A stretch of 64,000 nt of DNA from Phyllostachys edulis (taxonomy: Eukaryota > Streptophyta > Magnoliopsida > Poales > Poaceae): contig CM070562.1 of the NCBI GenBank assembly GCA_036346405.1, positions 67,406,482 to 67,470,481 of the forward strand, written 5' to 3'. The first letter of the stretch is position 1; the number at the start of each line of letters is the position of its first letter. The notes under the pieces were generated by a model that worked only from the letters and a program-made list of their open reading frames with translations, ran no database searches and was not told the DNA's origin. Of the stretch, positions 46,501 to 60,450 are shown piece by piece. The position numbers and the translations under genes were made by a program.

Positions 46501-49233
46501 GCAATGGGAATTACCGCTTGAGCATTCAAGACCGCACGCCCACACCTGTAATGGACTAGCAGAGGCATTAATTAAAAGAATTAAATTTATTGCCCGACCG
46601 CTTTTGCAGAATTGTAAATTACCAACTACATGTTGGGGACACGCAGCCTCGCACGCAAAGAATCTTATCAATTTTAGACCATCGGCATATAACATCCATT
46701 CAACTATGCAACTAGCGCAAGGGTCACCACCAAAAATCTCTCACCTCCGGTTTGGTTGCAAGGTTTATGTATTCTTATACCACCACCGCAATGAATCGCA
46801 ATGGGACCTCTCCGAAAGTCTCGATATACGTTGGTTATGAGACAAGATCCATAATTAGGTATTTGGACCCTATGATCGAGATTTGCATACGCCTTCGCCA
46901 CGACAAAGATATTTGATGAGGATAGTTTTCGTCATTAGGGGAGGAAATCAACCCTTGATGAAGAATGTCGGAAATAACGTGGCAAGCCACGGAATCCATG
47001 CACATGACCACAAGACTAGTGAAGCAAATGGAGAAGTCCAAAAGATAATTGATTTGCAAGCGCTAGCTTAATCAACTCGCCTGACCACTTTTGTGATTTG
47101 AAGAGCGTGACCAAGTCGCATGTGCTCGCACGCAATGCACCTGAGAGGGTCGAAATACCAAAGAAAATTGAAGGTATCCCTAATCCCGCCCAAAGGCCTA
47201 AGAATAAAAGGACGAGAACTCCGGCCTCGAATCCTGGCAACCGGGACGCCCGCTAAAAAGGATAAGAAGGACTTGACACACCGATCACCCAAGTTCCCTG
47301 CATCAAGAAGGGGAGCTAGTTGAGACTCGCACTAGTATGGAACCTTCAAGAAAAGCATACCGATTTGAATATTCCCACGGAGGAAACATCAAGATGGATG
47401 TGTGCGCACACATCGGAGCTGAAAAACTAAAGGGACTTGCCCCCGCAATTGGAAGCAGCGGTGAGCGAGTAGAAGCATTAGCAGAACTGCCCTATGAAGA
47501 AATAGCTATAAATTATATGACTACGGGAGAATCTATGAATAGAACAACAGCCAATATCGATATTTATTTTGCAAAGAAAATTGCCACAATCATCGATCTT
47601 GATCCAGAGCCTACATCGCCATCGAATGTAAGAAAAGATCAGATTGGAAAGATTGGAAGGAGGCAATAGAAGCGCAATTAATATCTCAATAAAAGAGAGG
47701 TATTTAGGTTTCAGAAGTCGCACACCTCCCCATGTGCACCTCGAGGGCATAAATGGGTATTTGTTCGAAAGAGAAATGAAAACAATGAAGTTGTAAGATA
47801 TAAAGCAAGGCTTGTTGCACAAGATTTCACTCAACCACTGTGAGTTGATTATGAAGAAACCTATTCCCCGGTCATGGGCGGAACTACCTTTAGATATTTA
47901 ATCTCAATGGCGTGAATCTGAATTTGGAAATGAAATTGATGGATGTGGTAATCGTGATACCTTTATGGAAACTTGGATTCGACATTTACATGAAGGTACC
48001 AAGGTATCCCTCGCCCCAAACCAAGACAGAGCAATAGAAACTGACAGCAAAGTAAACTCAGAAAGTCACCAGATGGACTTGAAGCAATCAAAGTATGTGG
48101 TATAATCGCTAAGCGACTTTCTCTGAAGAAAGGCTACACGAACAATGAGGGTTGTCCCCTGTATTTATAATGAAGATCCCGTGATGGATTTTGTATAATC
48201 TCAAGATATGTAGATGATCTGAATATCATCTAACCCCGAAGATATTAAGAAAGCAAGCTCTTACCTAGAATCGAGAGTTCAAATGAAAGATTTGGGTAAA
48301 ACCAATATTGCCTAAGCTTGCAGCTTGAGCATACCCCTAAAGGGATTTTAGTACATCAATCAACCTACACTCAGAAAGTGTTAGAAAGGTTCGGATTTGA
48401 AAAGGCATACCCTTCGAAAGTGCCAATGGTCGGGAGATCCTTGCAGCAAGACAAGGACCCGTTCAGACCTAAAGAAGAGGGGGAGGAAGTTCTGGGACTA
48501 GAATTCCCATACTTGAGCGCAGCTTGGAGCACTCATGTATTTAGCAAACCATATCAGACCTGACATTGCATTTGCAGTGAACCTTCTAGCAAGGTATAGT
48601 GCAGAACCCACCAAAAGGCATTGGCAGGGAATAAAGGACATCTTCCGATACCTCCAAGGAAGTAAGGATCTTGGACTGTTCTACAGAAAGAACCAAGACC
48701 TAACTATGATCGGGTTATGCAGATGCCGGTACCTATCGACCAAGATACAAACTAAGTCGCAAACAAAGCTATGTATTCGTCGTAGGTGGAACTGCAATTT
48801 CATGGAAATCGCCTAAGCAAAGTCTTGTATCGACTTCACTTAACCACTCAGAAATTATAGCACCGTATGAGGTCAAGACGAGAATGTTCTTGGCTTCAAG
48901 GATGATTCACCACATCCAATACCTTGTGGATTGAATACCGCGAAACCCCACTATTATCTATGAAGATAATGCACTTTTAAAGTTGCACAAGTGCATGGGT
49001 TATGTGAAGAGTCCCTCACTAAGCATATCAACCCCAAGTTCTTCTATGCTCATGAATTGCAAAAGATAGACGAAATTAAAGTACTGCATACTAAGTCATG
49101 TGAAAATCTAGCAGATATGTTCACTAAGTCACTCCCAGCGTCTAGTTTTGAAAGATGCATACGTGGAATTGGAATGATGAGACTTAGAGAAGTGCAGAAT
49201 TCAGGGGGAGAACCTTCACAAACTCTTTGCTAA
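46501..49233 (+). pseudogene. Copia C pol, broken
   Basis: Integrase C-terminal half (LPLEHSRPHAHTCNGLAEAL, INFRPSAYNIHSTMQLAQGS), a linker with EEIAINYMTTGESMNRTT, RT pieces (KWVFVRKRNENNEVVRYKAR-like at 47745-47815; YVDD at 48207-48218), QLEHTPKGILVHQSTYTQKV, YLANHIRPDIAFAVNLLARY, and RNase H end (IYEDNALLKLHK, KHINPKFFYAHELQKIDEIK) to 49233. Many stops and frameshifts. The inverted copy at 20344-23660 belongs to the same family. Confidence 0.88.
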
Positions 49234-49720
49234 AACTTGATCACGAAGATCGAGTACCTAAATGAAAATTAGGTGGATTGTACTTTTTTCCTTGACGAAG
49301 TTTTCCTCAAGTTTCTCGGTTAAGGTTTTTGATGAGGCAATTCAGTGCAACACAACGAACGCATGACATGTACTCTTTCTTCAAATTTTTCCCACTGGGT
49401 TTTTATGGAGTTTTGACGAGACATGAACATGTTTGATGAGTGTCCAAGGGGGAGTGTTAGGAAACCGGGCCCATGATCAGGAGTCCTAGCCCAATTGGAC
49501 ACCTCATAGTTTAGTAGTCTATATAAAGGAGAGGGGACCCCCCATTGTATTTGATCAATATTGAAAAGAGCAATAAAGAGAAGCCCGAAGTCCCATCATA
49601 TCTCTGTGTTCAATCTCTTATTCTGTTCTTGTGTTCTTGATTTGTTCTAAGCGATTCTATGCTTGTTTGCGAGGTAATCGTTCGGACTGGACTGGCCAGC
49701 GACGGTTACTCAACATTATC

Positions 49721-49944
49721 TTCAAGAAATTGCAGAGAAACTTGAGAGCGATAGTATTTCGATGTTAGGTTTCTGTTCCGACATGGTGGGGAGGAAAGTT
49801 TTTCATTATTATCTTGCTGACTCAACGATACAAGTGACAATGCCATATGACATCGGATCCCAATCGGTTCCCCGTAAATCAAAATCGGGGTGGATTGAGC
49901 GCAGGGGTTATTGCACCGCTACTCGTAGTTGGGGCCTTTGGTGA
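49721..49944 (+). other. Copia D LTR end and adjacent open frame, unknown
   Basis: After copia C the copia D LTR resumes and ends at TTCA (49724) or CGACA (49783). A continuous frame from about 49727 reads EIAEKLESDSISMLGFCSDM and onward to a stop at 49944 (about 72 codons). If the LTR ends at 49724 this is host sequence of unknown nature. I do not recognise it. Confidence 0.3.
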
Positions 49945-51656
49945 TGTAAATTAATGGTTTTAGAATTGAGTTCGAAAATTAGATTTCGAAAAGAGTTGAG
50001 AGATCAAAACCGGACTTTTCCAGAGAAACAAAAGAAAACTCGCCCCTTATTTGGTTGCCAAGGTTTCTCCCGGAGCCGTCCTCGTAGGATCGGATGGTTC
50101 AGATCGCTTGTAGTGCTAGCAGGGGCAGATCTACAGTATTGTTCTCGGTTGCACAGAACACTGGATCAAAAAAATCATTTTTCTTAAGATATAGTCGTGT
50201 ATATATAGTATGGACACCCCTAGCCCAAGATAAGAGAACACCTCAAGCCAAAAAAATAAACATATGTGATATATATGAGAAGTGAGGATCTCCGATCATT
50301 TCCGTTCTGAATCCGCCACTTAGTGCTAGTGTTGATTGAACATTTTTACGACCCTAGCTAGCTAGCCCGAGCCATAGCAATTTGTTTTGCCACTCGGTCC
50401 TTGTATCAATCCTCAACGGTGAAACGCGCGCGCGCGCGCACTTGGCGGACGCAACGCAGGCACCGCGACTCGCACGGCGCGTCGTGCGTGTGGCCGGGCT
50501 ATCTGACTAGGGATCGGGCGGGGAATGGTGGGGAAAGTTAATGGCGGCATGCAATGCATGCATGCAGTGGGAGAGCACGATCGAGCTAATGATAGGTGAT
50601 TAATACCGTAAACAACCTGCCATGCGTCCATTTGCCACCCACCAGCGGCTGGGCGGCTACGACTGCAGCTCGATCGATCGCGCGCGATGCATTAATAGCC
50701 ATAGCCCCAAATAACTACCCGCTCTTTATTGTAGCACAAGTAGCGTTGCAGCAGCGTACCCTTCTTTATGGAAAAGAATACTCCCTCTAGTAAAAAAAAC
50801 AAGTCAAAATAGGTCAATTTCGAATGCGTGCAGTTAAATTTTTAAAATTTTACAAATTATTTTGGAATATGTGTAGTTAAAATTTTAAAATTTTGGCTAT
50901 CGATACGCTTTTAAATATGTAGATTAGATATATGATAATCATATGTGTAATTGCCTAAAAATTACTTTTATAATATTATAATTTTATTGAATTTTATAAA
51001 TATATTATAATAGTAATTAGTAGTCAAAGTTGTTTTTTAGGGACCGATCGATGTTCAAAACACATTGTTTTTATTAACTACAGTGGTCGTCATATATACA
51101 CAATTTAATAGATCAATTTCTTATGATGTGAAACACATGAACATTCCAGAAATAAAACGATCATCAATTTATGAAAGTTTAGCTAATCATTTTTTCCACT
51201 TACTCCATATAACGAAAAATTACTCCTACCCTTTACTTGAGCAAGTATACCACTGCCTCTGTTCTTTTTTAGTTGTTGTTTTGGACATTGGGACAGTCTC
51301 CACTACACACATTTGATCATTACTTTTTTTCTCTCAATTATATCTTGTCAAAAATTATAAAAATTTGTAATGATGTTGAAGTACTTTGGACGACAAATCT
51401 ACTCATACCATTTTTCTTATGACAAATCTAAATATTTTTCTGGGTATTAATGGTCAAAGTTTTGAAATGTTGGCTGTCCACATTTCAGAACGATGTCTAT
51501 CAGAACGCATGGACTAACATGTACGTGTGCTCTGGTACAAAACGGGAACTAATCTTGGTGTACATCATTTTCTTGGAATTTCGCTATAAAATCCTTTAAA
51601 ATCACTACAACCAATACCTAGATACCAAACGAGTCCCAGACGAATGAACCAACAAG
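49945..51656. other. Unassigned intergenic sequence with MITE-like pieces
   Basis: No gene. It has a (CG)n-like run at 50427-50441. At 50783 CTCCCTCTAGT after TA, and at 51255 CTGCCTCTGTTCTTTTTTAG, resemble the left ends of Stowaway-type MITEs (CTCCCTCCGT...), but matching right ends were not found, so they are fragments at best. Confidence 0.35.
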
Positions 51657-53744
51657 CACTACTACAGAAAAGGTCTTCATAGACGGTTCAAAAACGTCAT
51701 CACATACGGTTTCGTGAGCCGCCTGAGTTTATGGGTCAGTAATGGCATGAGGTCATCACAGACGGTTTTTGAATCATTTGTGATGCAGACTATCACAGAT
51801 TGTTATTAACTTAGAACCGTCTGTGGTAGTCAATTATCACAGATGGTTTGTAAATAAAATCATCTATGATAGCTGATGTATCACAGACGGTTTTAGATGA
51901 AACCGTTTATGATATATATTCTCTATAAAGTCTCCAAGCAGTGGTTGTTTGTGCCTTTAGAAGAGATCAGGAATGGAATGGTACGACGTACCTAGGACGC
52001 AAGGGAGGAGAACTTGACCGGTATGAACACGGTTACACAGACAAATGTGAAATGAATGGCGAGAGACAGGTGAAGAGGTGTTGTAGTAGTTTTTGACTTA
52101 TTTGGTCTTGTTTTGGAATAGAATACACACCAATTAATAAATAATTGATGATCAGAGGCACAAACTAGGTAAAAATTCCAGAAATTTATATGTTAATTGC
52201 AACTTTCAAAAGCAGAATATCATATAGGAATATACCATAAGATTAGTTACATGTACAAAAATTTGTATGTGTACAGACTAATATTTTGCCCCATCCGAAC
52301 CACATCCCATGTAAACCAACCAAACACAAAGAACCAGCATCAATAACCCTCAGTATCCATCAGAGAATATTAACCAAACCCACCATTTTGCCTCATTTAT
52401 TTTTGTCAATCTGAACCCACAACATGAACTAAGCAAGATGCACAAAATGCACATACGCCAATAGCCCTCAGTTTATGTCACAGAGCAAGGGGAGGGAAAG
52501 CGATAGAGAGTAGAAGGGAGTAGTTACCTCAGTGCAACGCAATACCGGTGACAACACCTCCACCATGCATTAACCCACCTCTATTTCATTTACCATGCTT
52601 AATCAATAAATTAACCCACATCAGTAAATAATCAACTCACATCAGTAAACCAAAACAAGCTCAAGCATGAACTAAAATAACAGAAAGAGGAAGTGGGGGA
52701 ATGTGGGATTGAGTCCAGGGAGCTGGAAGCCCCAAACAATCGGGCCTCAAACCACAGCCGGATCGGAGCCGAGCGCAAGGAGGCACAAGGGTCGGGGAGA
52801 AGGCGCGACTCGGGCGGAGTCGTCAATGTCGAGGGCGGTGGCATCGGGGTCGGTGGAGAGGTAGCCGGGGTCGTGCACACCGAGAGGAGAGGACAAAGAA
52901 AGGAAGGCAGATTTGGCAGCGGGGAGGTGGATTTGGCCGAGGGGAGGTCGATTGGACCGGCGGCGACGGTAGCATCACCATAGTTGTGTCGGGGAGAAGG
53001 CGCGACTCGGGCGGCGCCACTGATGTCAGGGGCGGCGGCGTCGAGGTCAGGGGCACTCGGATGGGGAGAGGAACGGGCGAGAGTAATGGCGCTGGGGACT
53101 TTGGAATGATGAGTTAGGGCGCAAACCCTAGCGGGCTCCTACTAATAAAGAGATATCACAGACGGTTCTATTATGGAACCGTCTGTGATATGGTTGTTCT
53201 CAAGTTCTATGTTTTGAGCATATTATCATGTATACATTTACATGACATGAAGAAATTACATGTTTATATGTCAATTTTGTCATTTAAATACTGCTAAAAA
53301 TATGCTTTAATTATGATACATATCACTGACGGATATTTGTTCTACTAAACCGTTTGTGATATATAGTTTAACATATAATATAGTAATTTCACCTCCAAAC
53401 TAGATTTTTTTTCATTTTAGAATTTACATGTGGCCAAACAGGTGGCCAATCGCTTCTTACAAAGATTAAAAAAGTAGAAACCTAAATAAACAAAGTTTTT
53501 CTAGTGGCGGAGGTAGGTTGCTATTTCGCTTCAAAACTTCAGAGGGCGGCGCAGGCATCGAGACGGTTCGTGATCATCACGAATCTAAGCTCGAATGCGC
53601 CCACCACGACGCCGCTTTGTTCGAAGTCTCCCAAGACCCTCGGACTATTGAATCAAGAAGAATTGAGCTCATAGACTCTCTTCCCTTGCTTGAGGGGTCT
53701 CGGCATGGTCGACTCGGTCGTCCACCGCCTCGATTAAACAGTCC
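51657..53744. mobile_element. CACTA transposon 3, left part
   Basis: It begins CACTACTACAGAAAAGGTC, followed by ACAGACGGTT subterminal units (51680-51915). Read backwards it follows CACTA 2: 52290-52490 against 33690-33960, 52690-53150 against 32950-33250, 53155-53200 against 32890-32935, and 53400-53745 against about 31840-32200. It is therefore the inverted paralogue. It is interrupted after AGTCC by a large hAT, resumes at 63134, and its right terminus is outside the window. Confidence 0.8.
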
Positions 53745-53894
53745 AAGCTATGTTCACCTAGGAGCTAGGCGCAAGGCGGGCGATGGGTAGCTGTCTAGTG
53801 CCTAGGGCACCTAGGCAGGGCCTAGGCGGCCGAGCAGAATTGCAAGCCAAGCAAGCGGGATGAACATAGAATAGCAAGCATCAGTCCAAGCTTA

Positions 53895-54052
53895 TGTGTA
53901 TGTTACATGTATGTATGTATATGTGTAATTATGTAAGAAGAGAGATTACATGTATGTATGTATATGTGTAATTATGTAAGAAGAGATATGACATGTATGT
54001 ATGTATGTATGTATGTATGTATGTATATGTGTAATTAGGTAAGAAGAGATGT
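53895..54052 (+). repeat. ATGT minisatellite, about 56-bp units
   Basis: Three units of ACATGTATGTATGTATATGTG + TAATTATGTAAGAAGAGA follow each other. The third has a longer (ATGT)n run. Confidence 0.9.
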
Positions 54053-54304
54053 TACCTTGGTAGCTTGGTGATGCAAATATATTTGAAGACTTGATGTAAT
54101 GACCTTCATGAGTTGTCAATTGATGACTTGATGCAATAAAAATATAATTCAAATAAGTAACATCAAATAGTTCAAACAATGAAACAAGTCACAAATAAAA
54201 CAAGTAAGCCAAATATAAATAGTTCATAAGGTCTCTCAAATAAAAGAAGTAAGCGGAATATAAATAGAGTCATATGATAAATTGATGATCAAATGAGTGA
54301 ATGA

Positions 54305-56837
54305 TTAGTCATCTTCTTCCTCGTAATTTTTGGTTGGAAGCACTTCTTCTTGGTCGAACTCATACTCAATCTCCTCCTCCTCATTGACCTCCTCCTCTTC
54401 TTCGGTATCGAACTTGAAATCTTCGTCATGAAGTTGTCTCACTCTTGAGCTCTTATGAAGTTCTAAGACCTCATTAGCCCCACATGCTTCTTCAATTACC
54501 TTCCATGTAAGCCCTGTAGCGGGCTCAACATCTTGATCATCATCTCCGCCTTCAATTAACCACCCTTGAGCTTCATTAGCTTCGGAACCTATAATAGGAT
54601 CTATGTTCTTCTTCTCTCTCTTCTCTTTTTTGTTCCTCAATTTGGCATTGTATTGAACATAGACTAGATGGTTAAGGCGGTCGACATCTAGTTTATTTCT
54701 TTTGTTTGTATGCATCTACGAAATGCAAAGTAAAGTATAGTTAGCTATGTAACGCACTAATGTAGATATTGAGAATTGAGACTTGACTCTTTACTCTTTA
54801 GAGAAGTTTAGAGACTAACTAACCCCCTTCAAAAGTGCTCTAATTTCTTTCACAACCGGATGAAGTAGATGTCAATGAGAGGATCCTCATGACCATTTTT
54901 TGTAACACGGGAACTTTACATCCATAAGTAGACCACCATTTAGCTGCATATTAGGAACAAGAAAATAATTAGTACATGACAAATTTATAATCATGCATGT
55001 ATTTACATTGACTAGTAATTATTAAATCTGGATTAAATTCATAGTCTTTGCAACCGGCCTTTGCTGCCGCTTTCCCAAAGTGGCCTTCATGATCTTTGAA
55101 TATACCCAACTCCACATTTAGCAATTGACTTTGCTTGTCGTCGTCATCATGGTAAAAAGTCTCCACACAAGTTAATACCCCATCCATAACAACATCATCC
55201 AAAAAAATGGAGCCATCGCAAAAACTATAATATGGATTCAAGAAGTATGCCATCAAGTGCAATGGAGAATCAAGCCTATCTTTCATCTTCTTGTCAATAA
55301 TATCTATGATGGGATTGTAGTTGTTCTCTATATTGTTCATGGCTTCCATAATTTCTTTATTTGCCTTTCGAATTTCTCCATAAAGAAAGGCCATAGAAGG
55401 CTTCACATCCCCATCAACCATTCGAAGAACCTTTACTAATGGCTCAAATACCCTTAAGCAAAGAGAAACACCATTCCAAAAGGTTCTACTAACGAATATA
55501 GCAATGGATGCCTTACCTTTGCCTTTTTTTTACAATGGATACAATTTTCCCATTCTTGGCTATGCGCCATCGACCTTAGTTGGAGTTTCTTCTCAAGCAA
55601 GCTTTGTAAATTGAGAAAAGAGGAAGCAAACCTAGTCACCCTGGGCCTTATTATATCCCTCTTCTTTGAAAATTTTCCCATCAAGGCCAATGTCTTATGG
55701 TGCGAGTAGATAAAAATGGTTAGTGGCTTGGCTTGATCAAGTGTCTTCTTGAACCTTGCAATGCCCCCAATTCTTTGTAGCATAAAGTTGATAGTGTGGG
55801 TTGCACATGAGCTCCAAAATATGCTAGGCCTTTTATCCTTCAATAATGCCTTCGCCGTCATGTTGTTTGAAGTATTATCGGTGATAACTTGGACAACATA
55901 GGATGCACCTATTTTTTCAATGCAAGAATTCACATATTGAAAGATGAGCCCTCCAGTGTGTGACTCATCAGATGCCTCCTTTGATTCTAGAAAACATGAC
56001 CCCATGCTACAATGCACACACATGTTCATGATGCTCCTCCTTTTCTGAACAGTCCATGCATCAGTCATAATAGAGCACCCGATCTTGGCCCTCTCTTCTT
56101 CATGGTCCTTCAATAACCCCTTGGTTTTATCCACTTCCTCATACAACAACTTCTCCCGCACATCGTGTTGAGAAGGGCGAATAAAGCCAGGGCCAAAGCG
56201 GCCAATGGCTTCACACATTTGCGTAAAGGCATCATTGTTGATGGAGTTGAAAGGTACACCTAAAACATAAAATAATTATACAATGTTACTTATGTTAGTA
56301 AACAACGTCAGGATGTCATTCGCCTATTATTAGTAGACATTACAAGAGTTGCAAGTTATTACCTTATTCATAAATCCACCTAGCAACATGTTGCCTTACT
56401 TTATGGAGTCTTTTTTTTTTCCAAAATGGTGGCACTAATTGCTTGTTGCTGTAGTTCTTTGGAACTCAATGTACTAGGATCAATAGGCATTGCAAACTTA
56501 TCCATGGGCCCCAACTTCCAACGTGCCAAGCATCTTACATCTTCAAGTTCAAGATATTCATTAACATCACCGGTGACATCCTCATCAATGGTAACTTCAT
56601 TTCTAACTTCTTGTTCTTTATCTTTTCTAGTCTTCCTCTTATGTTGTGCCTCCTCGATTGATTTGATGCACTTCTCTTGATCTTCTTTTGTGGACAACGG
56701 GCATTTAGCACATATGCCATGCTATATGTCCACTCCGGGACCACACACGCCATGAGCCATATGCCCACGCCGTCCCAAGACGCACTTCGTGGCAAATAAG
56801 GTTGATGCTCAAAATCAACCAACTCTTCATCTAACAA
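54305..56837 (-). pseudogene. hAT transposase (DUF659 type), broken
   Basis: Minus strand, N to C: a region with KLGPMDKFAMPIDPST (56401-56560), a frameshift at the A run 56410, then a 254-codon frame (56218-55454) with MCEAIGRFGPGF, DUF659 motif GCSIMTDAWT (residues 47-56), CVHCSMGSCFLESKEASDES, VITDNTSNNMTA and RVTRFASSFLNLQSLLEK. After a shift comes 55421-54969 (VDGDVKPSMAFLYGEI, KKMKDRLDSPLHL), then a degraded hAT dimerisation segment (54850-54950, ILSLTSTSSGCER) and an acidic tail to 54305. The N-terminal BED zinc finger is not visible. It would cut and paste the hAT element; this copy is inactive. Confidence 0.88.
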
Positions 56838-56840
56838 GGG

Positions 56841-56854
56841 TCACCTCCTTTAAA
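56841..56854 (-). promoter_or_regulatory. Polypurine tract of minus-strand gypsy-class element
   Basis: On the minus strand TTTAAAGGAGGTGA, where the 3' LTR should follow. Instead the hAT transposase sequence begins within about 5-10 bases. Confidence 0.45.
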
Positions 56855-59800
56855 CAAGAATGCACAATAGAACTGGTTATTAAAGCACTGATTCACAAAG
56901 AGAATCCAGCTGAAAATAGAGAGTTCTCGTCGTATCCACGCAATACTAACTCTCCACCAAAAGGGTAAAACCCCAAATCTGACAATTCATCACGACAACA
57001 ATCCCACTTTCTAAAAAGGCAGTTTACGATTGAATACCACAAGATCCAAAGGAGAAATCACCCGAATGCCCAAACCAAATACTTCTTTTGGTTTGCCTGA
57101 ATTGGAAAGAATCAAACATGCCAACAATGCGCCAACTCAAAGTGCGGAAGACACCAGCCAACAACACAAAACTCAAATAAGAGACAAGAAAACGCTTCAC
57201 CACCCGAGGAAACATCATTTTTCTCAGTCTCTCTTTTAGGAAATAAACCTCTCTCGAACCTTGGAATTAATTCATCGCTATACACTACGAACTTAAACTT
57301 CTCAATTTAAACATCCTCAAATTATGCTTAAACCGAATACATCATCCACACCATGGTGGAGAGACCCTATTGAATCCAATCAATACTCTAGGCAACTCAT
57401 TCTATTGATTTAAATTAACTTGATAGAAGGCATCCAAAGCTTCACAAAAATAGGTCCCACGTAATCACATTACCTCCAATTTTCCATAATAACAACTCGA
57501 GAATCCTCAAGACGCTCAGCTCATGAACTACATCGAAGGGTTCTTTCAACAATCATTCCACCGCTCCTAATACTCCAGCTTTTCTATCTCCTCTACATAC
57601 AATCTTTACACCAAAAGTCTAGCATAAAAATGCAAAGCCCAAATTTAACCTCCAAGACCTCTACAACGAATTTCTCTTATAACAGATAGTGAAATCATCG
57701 GATTAAATCTCTAACATCCCCACAAATCTCACTCATTGACATCATCAGGAATCACCCACACATTATTGCAATACTTTTCAATTGCGTTACTCAACAAAAT
57801 TGATCAAGGTTTCCATACATTCGATAATCCCCAACCTTTCAACATGAACTCAAGTTCGAATTTCGCTATACTATAGGTTCTACTCAACAGAACACCTCAG
57901 ATTACTTGCCAAACATTCCACTTGAATCAACTTTCCTCCAAGAGGTACATGTCAAAACCCATTCATCTTCTACTACTCCTCCAATAGCTTGGTAGCAAAA
58001 TCTCACCACTATTATTACTTAACCACCACCAAACAGTTACCAATTTACGCTTTGTAAAACTTTGCAACATAAAACTGTTGATCCTTTCTCAAAAAAAAGA
58101 GGCGAACAAGGACAAATTTCGTCACATAGGAAAACGTTGCTCCTCACAGCGAGCACGAAACCAAAAGAAATAATCTGGTAACGAGGATATTGGAAAAAAC
58201 AAAAGTTGAGTTCACAGTTGAGGGCACACATCCCTCAAAAAGAAGTAGCAAGTAACAGCCAATAAGAAAAAGACATTGCGATTGAAACTCGACATCCCTT
58301 GAGCAGAAAGAGCAGAAAGTCTAGGAACGATTCAAATAACCACAAGTTACAAAACTTGATTCAAATTCTCAAATACTCCTACTACACTCTTTCCTTTAAC
58401 ACTGAAATAAATCCTTTGACTAGCAACACTTTGCCACAACGAATAAGATAAGGTCTTTAGTCCAAACCACAAGAACTAATTAAGAACCAATACAATTCTT
58501 CAACACATCCTATTTGCTCAGAACAGTTCAACTACACATGAAACATGAGATCCAAATGATCTCAGCCACCAAACTCGAAACATTTTCATTAACGGGATTT
58601 CACGAGAAGCAAGCAGATTAAACTCCTCTTAAAGAAACCAACATAGTTTTCTTTCTCTATAAAAGAATCAATATCACCCTCACATTTCTGATCATTTTAT
58701 TAACATCAAAATCATACATTCTTGGCAAAATTCAACATTCCTCACTATTCCATCAATAAATTTTTCAAAGGAAACACAACAATAGTGACATAACATTTCT
58801 ATCATCACAATAGGATTGCAATAAGTACTTGCTCTGGAAAAACAAACCTAATGCTCAAGCCAAAATGTTGAAACAAAACTCTGCTAACAAGATCATACTA
58901 GTACATGACAATCACACAAATGTACATCAATATAAATCTCTTACTAGATTTCATCCATTTAACTCTTATTGACGCTAACGCCAATATAGTACACACTAAA
59001 TGCACTCTAGCCATTATCATAACAATTGATGATTATTTTAATCATGGAAGCATTCATGGTCTTACCTCTGCTTTGCAATCACAAAATAGTTATGAGTATA
59101 GACTCACTATTCTATCTTAAGTTCCAAATTAGAACGAAATACCTTTAATCTTCAATAATATAGGATACATAAGACAATGTTTCACAAGTCAGAACATTCA
59201 CCTTCTTTTCATTTCTTAATACATATAACATCGCTTTAGTGTGGCAAAATTAGGTGAATCAAGCATTTAAATGAGTTCGTCAAGTATCTCAATAGAAGAC
59301 ATATTCAAGATTAATATTTACCAAGGCAACATTCGAATGCATCCTTAACTTAACCATCACTAGTGGTTAGAATAACCTGAAAAAGGACCTAGATTCCAAA
59401 TCATCTAACAAAATTAGCAGATTACTCAAACTTAATGATCAAATGGTTCATTAACATTCCACACTTCTTAAGAACCATAGGTTCGAATAGATATGGACAG
59501 ACTCCTATTTACCCTTTATCATGTATCAAACATAATGACATTTCAAATTAATCAATTTCACCTTCATGGATGTTAGTTAAGAATAAATGGTTTGCACCAT
59601 GCTAACAACCCAACCTGGTAACTCATACCATAATAGTTTTATTCGTTCGGATATAATCTCTCACTTAAACAAGATAAGACAAACACAAAAGGATTTTAAC
59701 ACTTTCCTTCAGAAAAGAGATGCTTTAAACTTCAACAATCGAAATAATCCAAAAGAAATACATAGAACCAAAGCTTTCTCGTTAATCTAACCGCAATGTA

Positions 59801-60450
59801 AAAACTTTCATTACCCAAAATAACAAACGATTAAGTGAGTCATTCTTTTCCAATAAGAAAGAAGGAACAACCATGGAAATCTCTATTCTCGTCAATTAAC
59901 AACAATCAAAGTAGGTAAAAGCAATTCAACAGTCGAAAGAAAAACAATAATTGTTTCAGATAACCATTAGAGACCCATTGAGACCAATCAACCACCACAG
60001 AACAAGAATTTGCCACCACAAAACAAGAATCTGCCAAATTCAGAAATCAAGGAAAAGAACAACTTTCTAAAGCAACTCACGCTCAACACCTGAAACTATG
60101 GTACTCGGGGTAACTACTCCCCTAACCACATACTACGAACGGTGGTGTAACCTGGTGAATCCCAGAGTAACAACCACGACCTCAACTTCTTAACATATGT
60201 TATTAGCACGCATAACCAATGTAATCAATTATGAATATATAGGATCATCTCATGATAATCATAGAATAAATACATAGATATAGGATATCACATCATATCT
60301 TAGATTAACAACAAGAAAGATAGTATGTACAATTCAACAATTGCTCAACAAATGAAACATAACAATAGAAATACGAAACAATGGATTACCCAACCCCACC
60401 TCATCAGGCATGTGTCATTTTAATATATTTCTATTAACTACGGACCTAAA
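56855..60450 (-). mobile_element. Gypsy-class internal region, no coding
   Basis: 3.6 kb of A-rich (plus strand) sequence between PBS and PPT. No gag or pol could be recognised in six frames, so it resembles a large retrotransposon derivative (LARD) rather than an autonomous element. Confidence 0.45.

Larger units (their letters stand above)
43606..49715 (+). mobile_element. Copia family C element, 6.1 kb, complete ends
   Basis: The 5' LTR 43606-43861 (256 bp) and 3' LTR 49455-49715 (261 bp) both run from TGTTAGGAAACCGGGCC to GGTTACTCAACA. TTATC is duplicated at 43601-43605 and 49716-49720. It has PBS CGTTATCGCACGA at 43862 and polypurine tract CCAAGGGGGAG just before 49455. The two LTRs differ by roughly a dozen substitutions plus short indels by eye. 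Gag and pol are present but badly broken. An N gap lies at 46401-46500. Confidence 0.92.

Noticed and set aside
46282..46840. Two frames containing long X runs
   Set aside because: They read through the 100-N assembly gap. Only the part right of the gap has integrase homology.
50783..51300. Complete Stowaway MITEs
   Set aside because: Left-end-like CTCCCTC and CTGCCTC motifs after TA are seen, but no matching right ends or internal palindromes could be placed.
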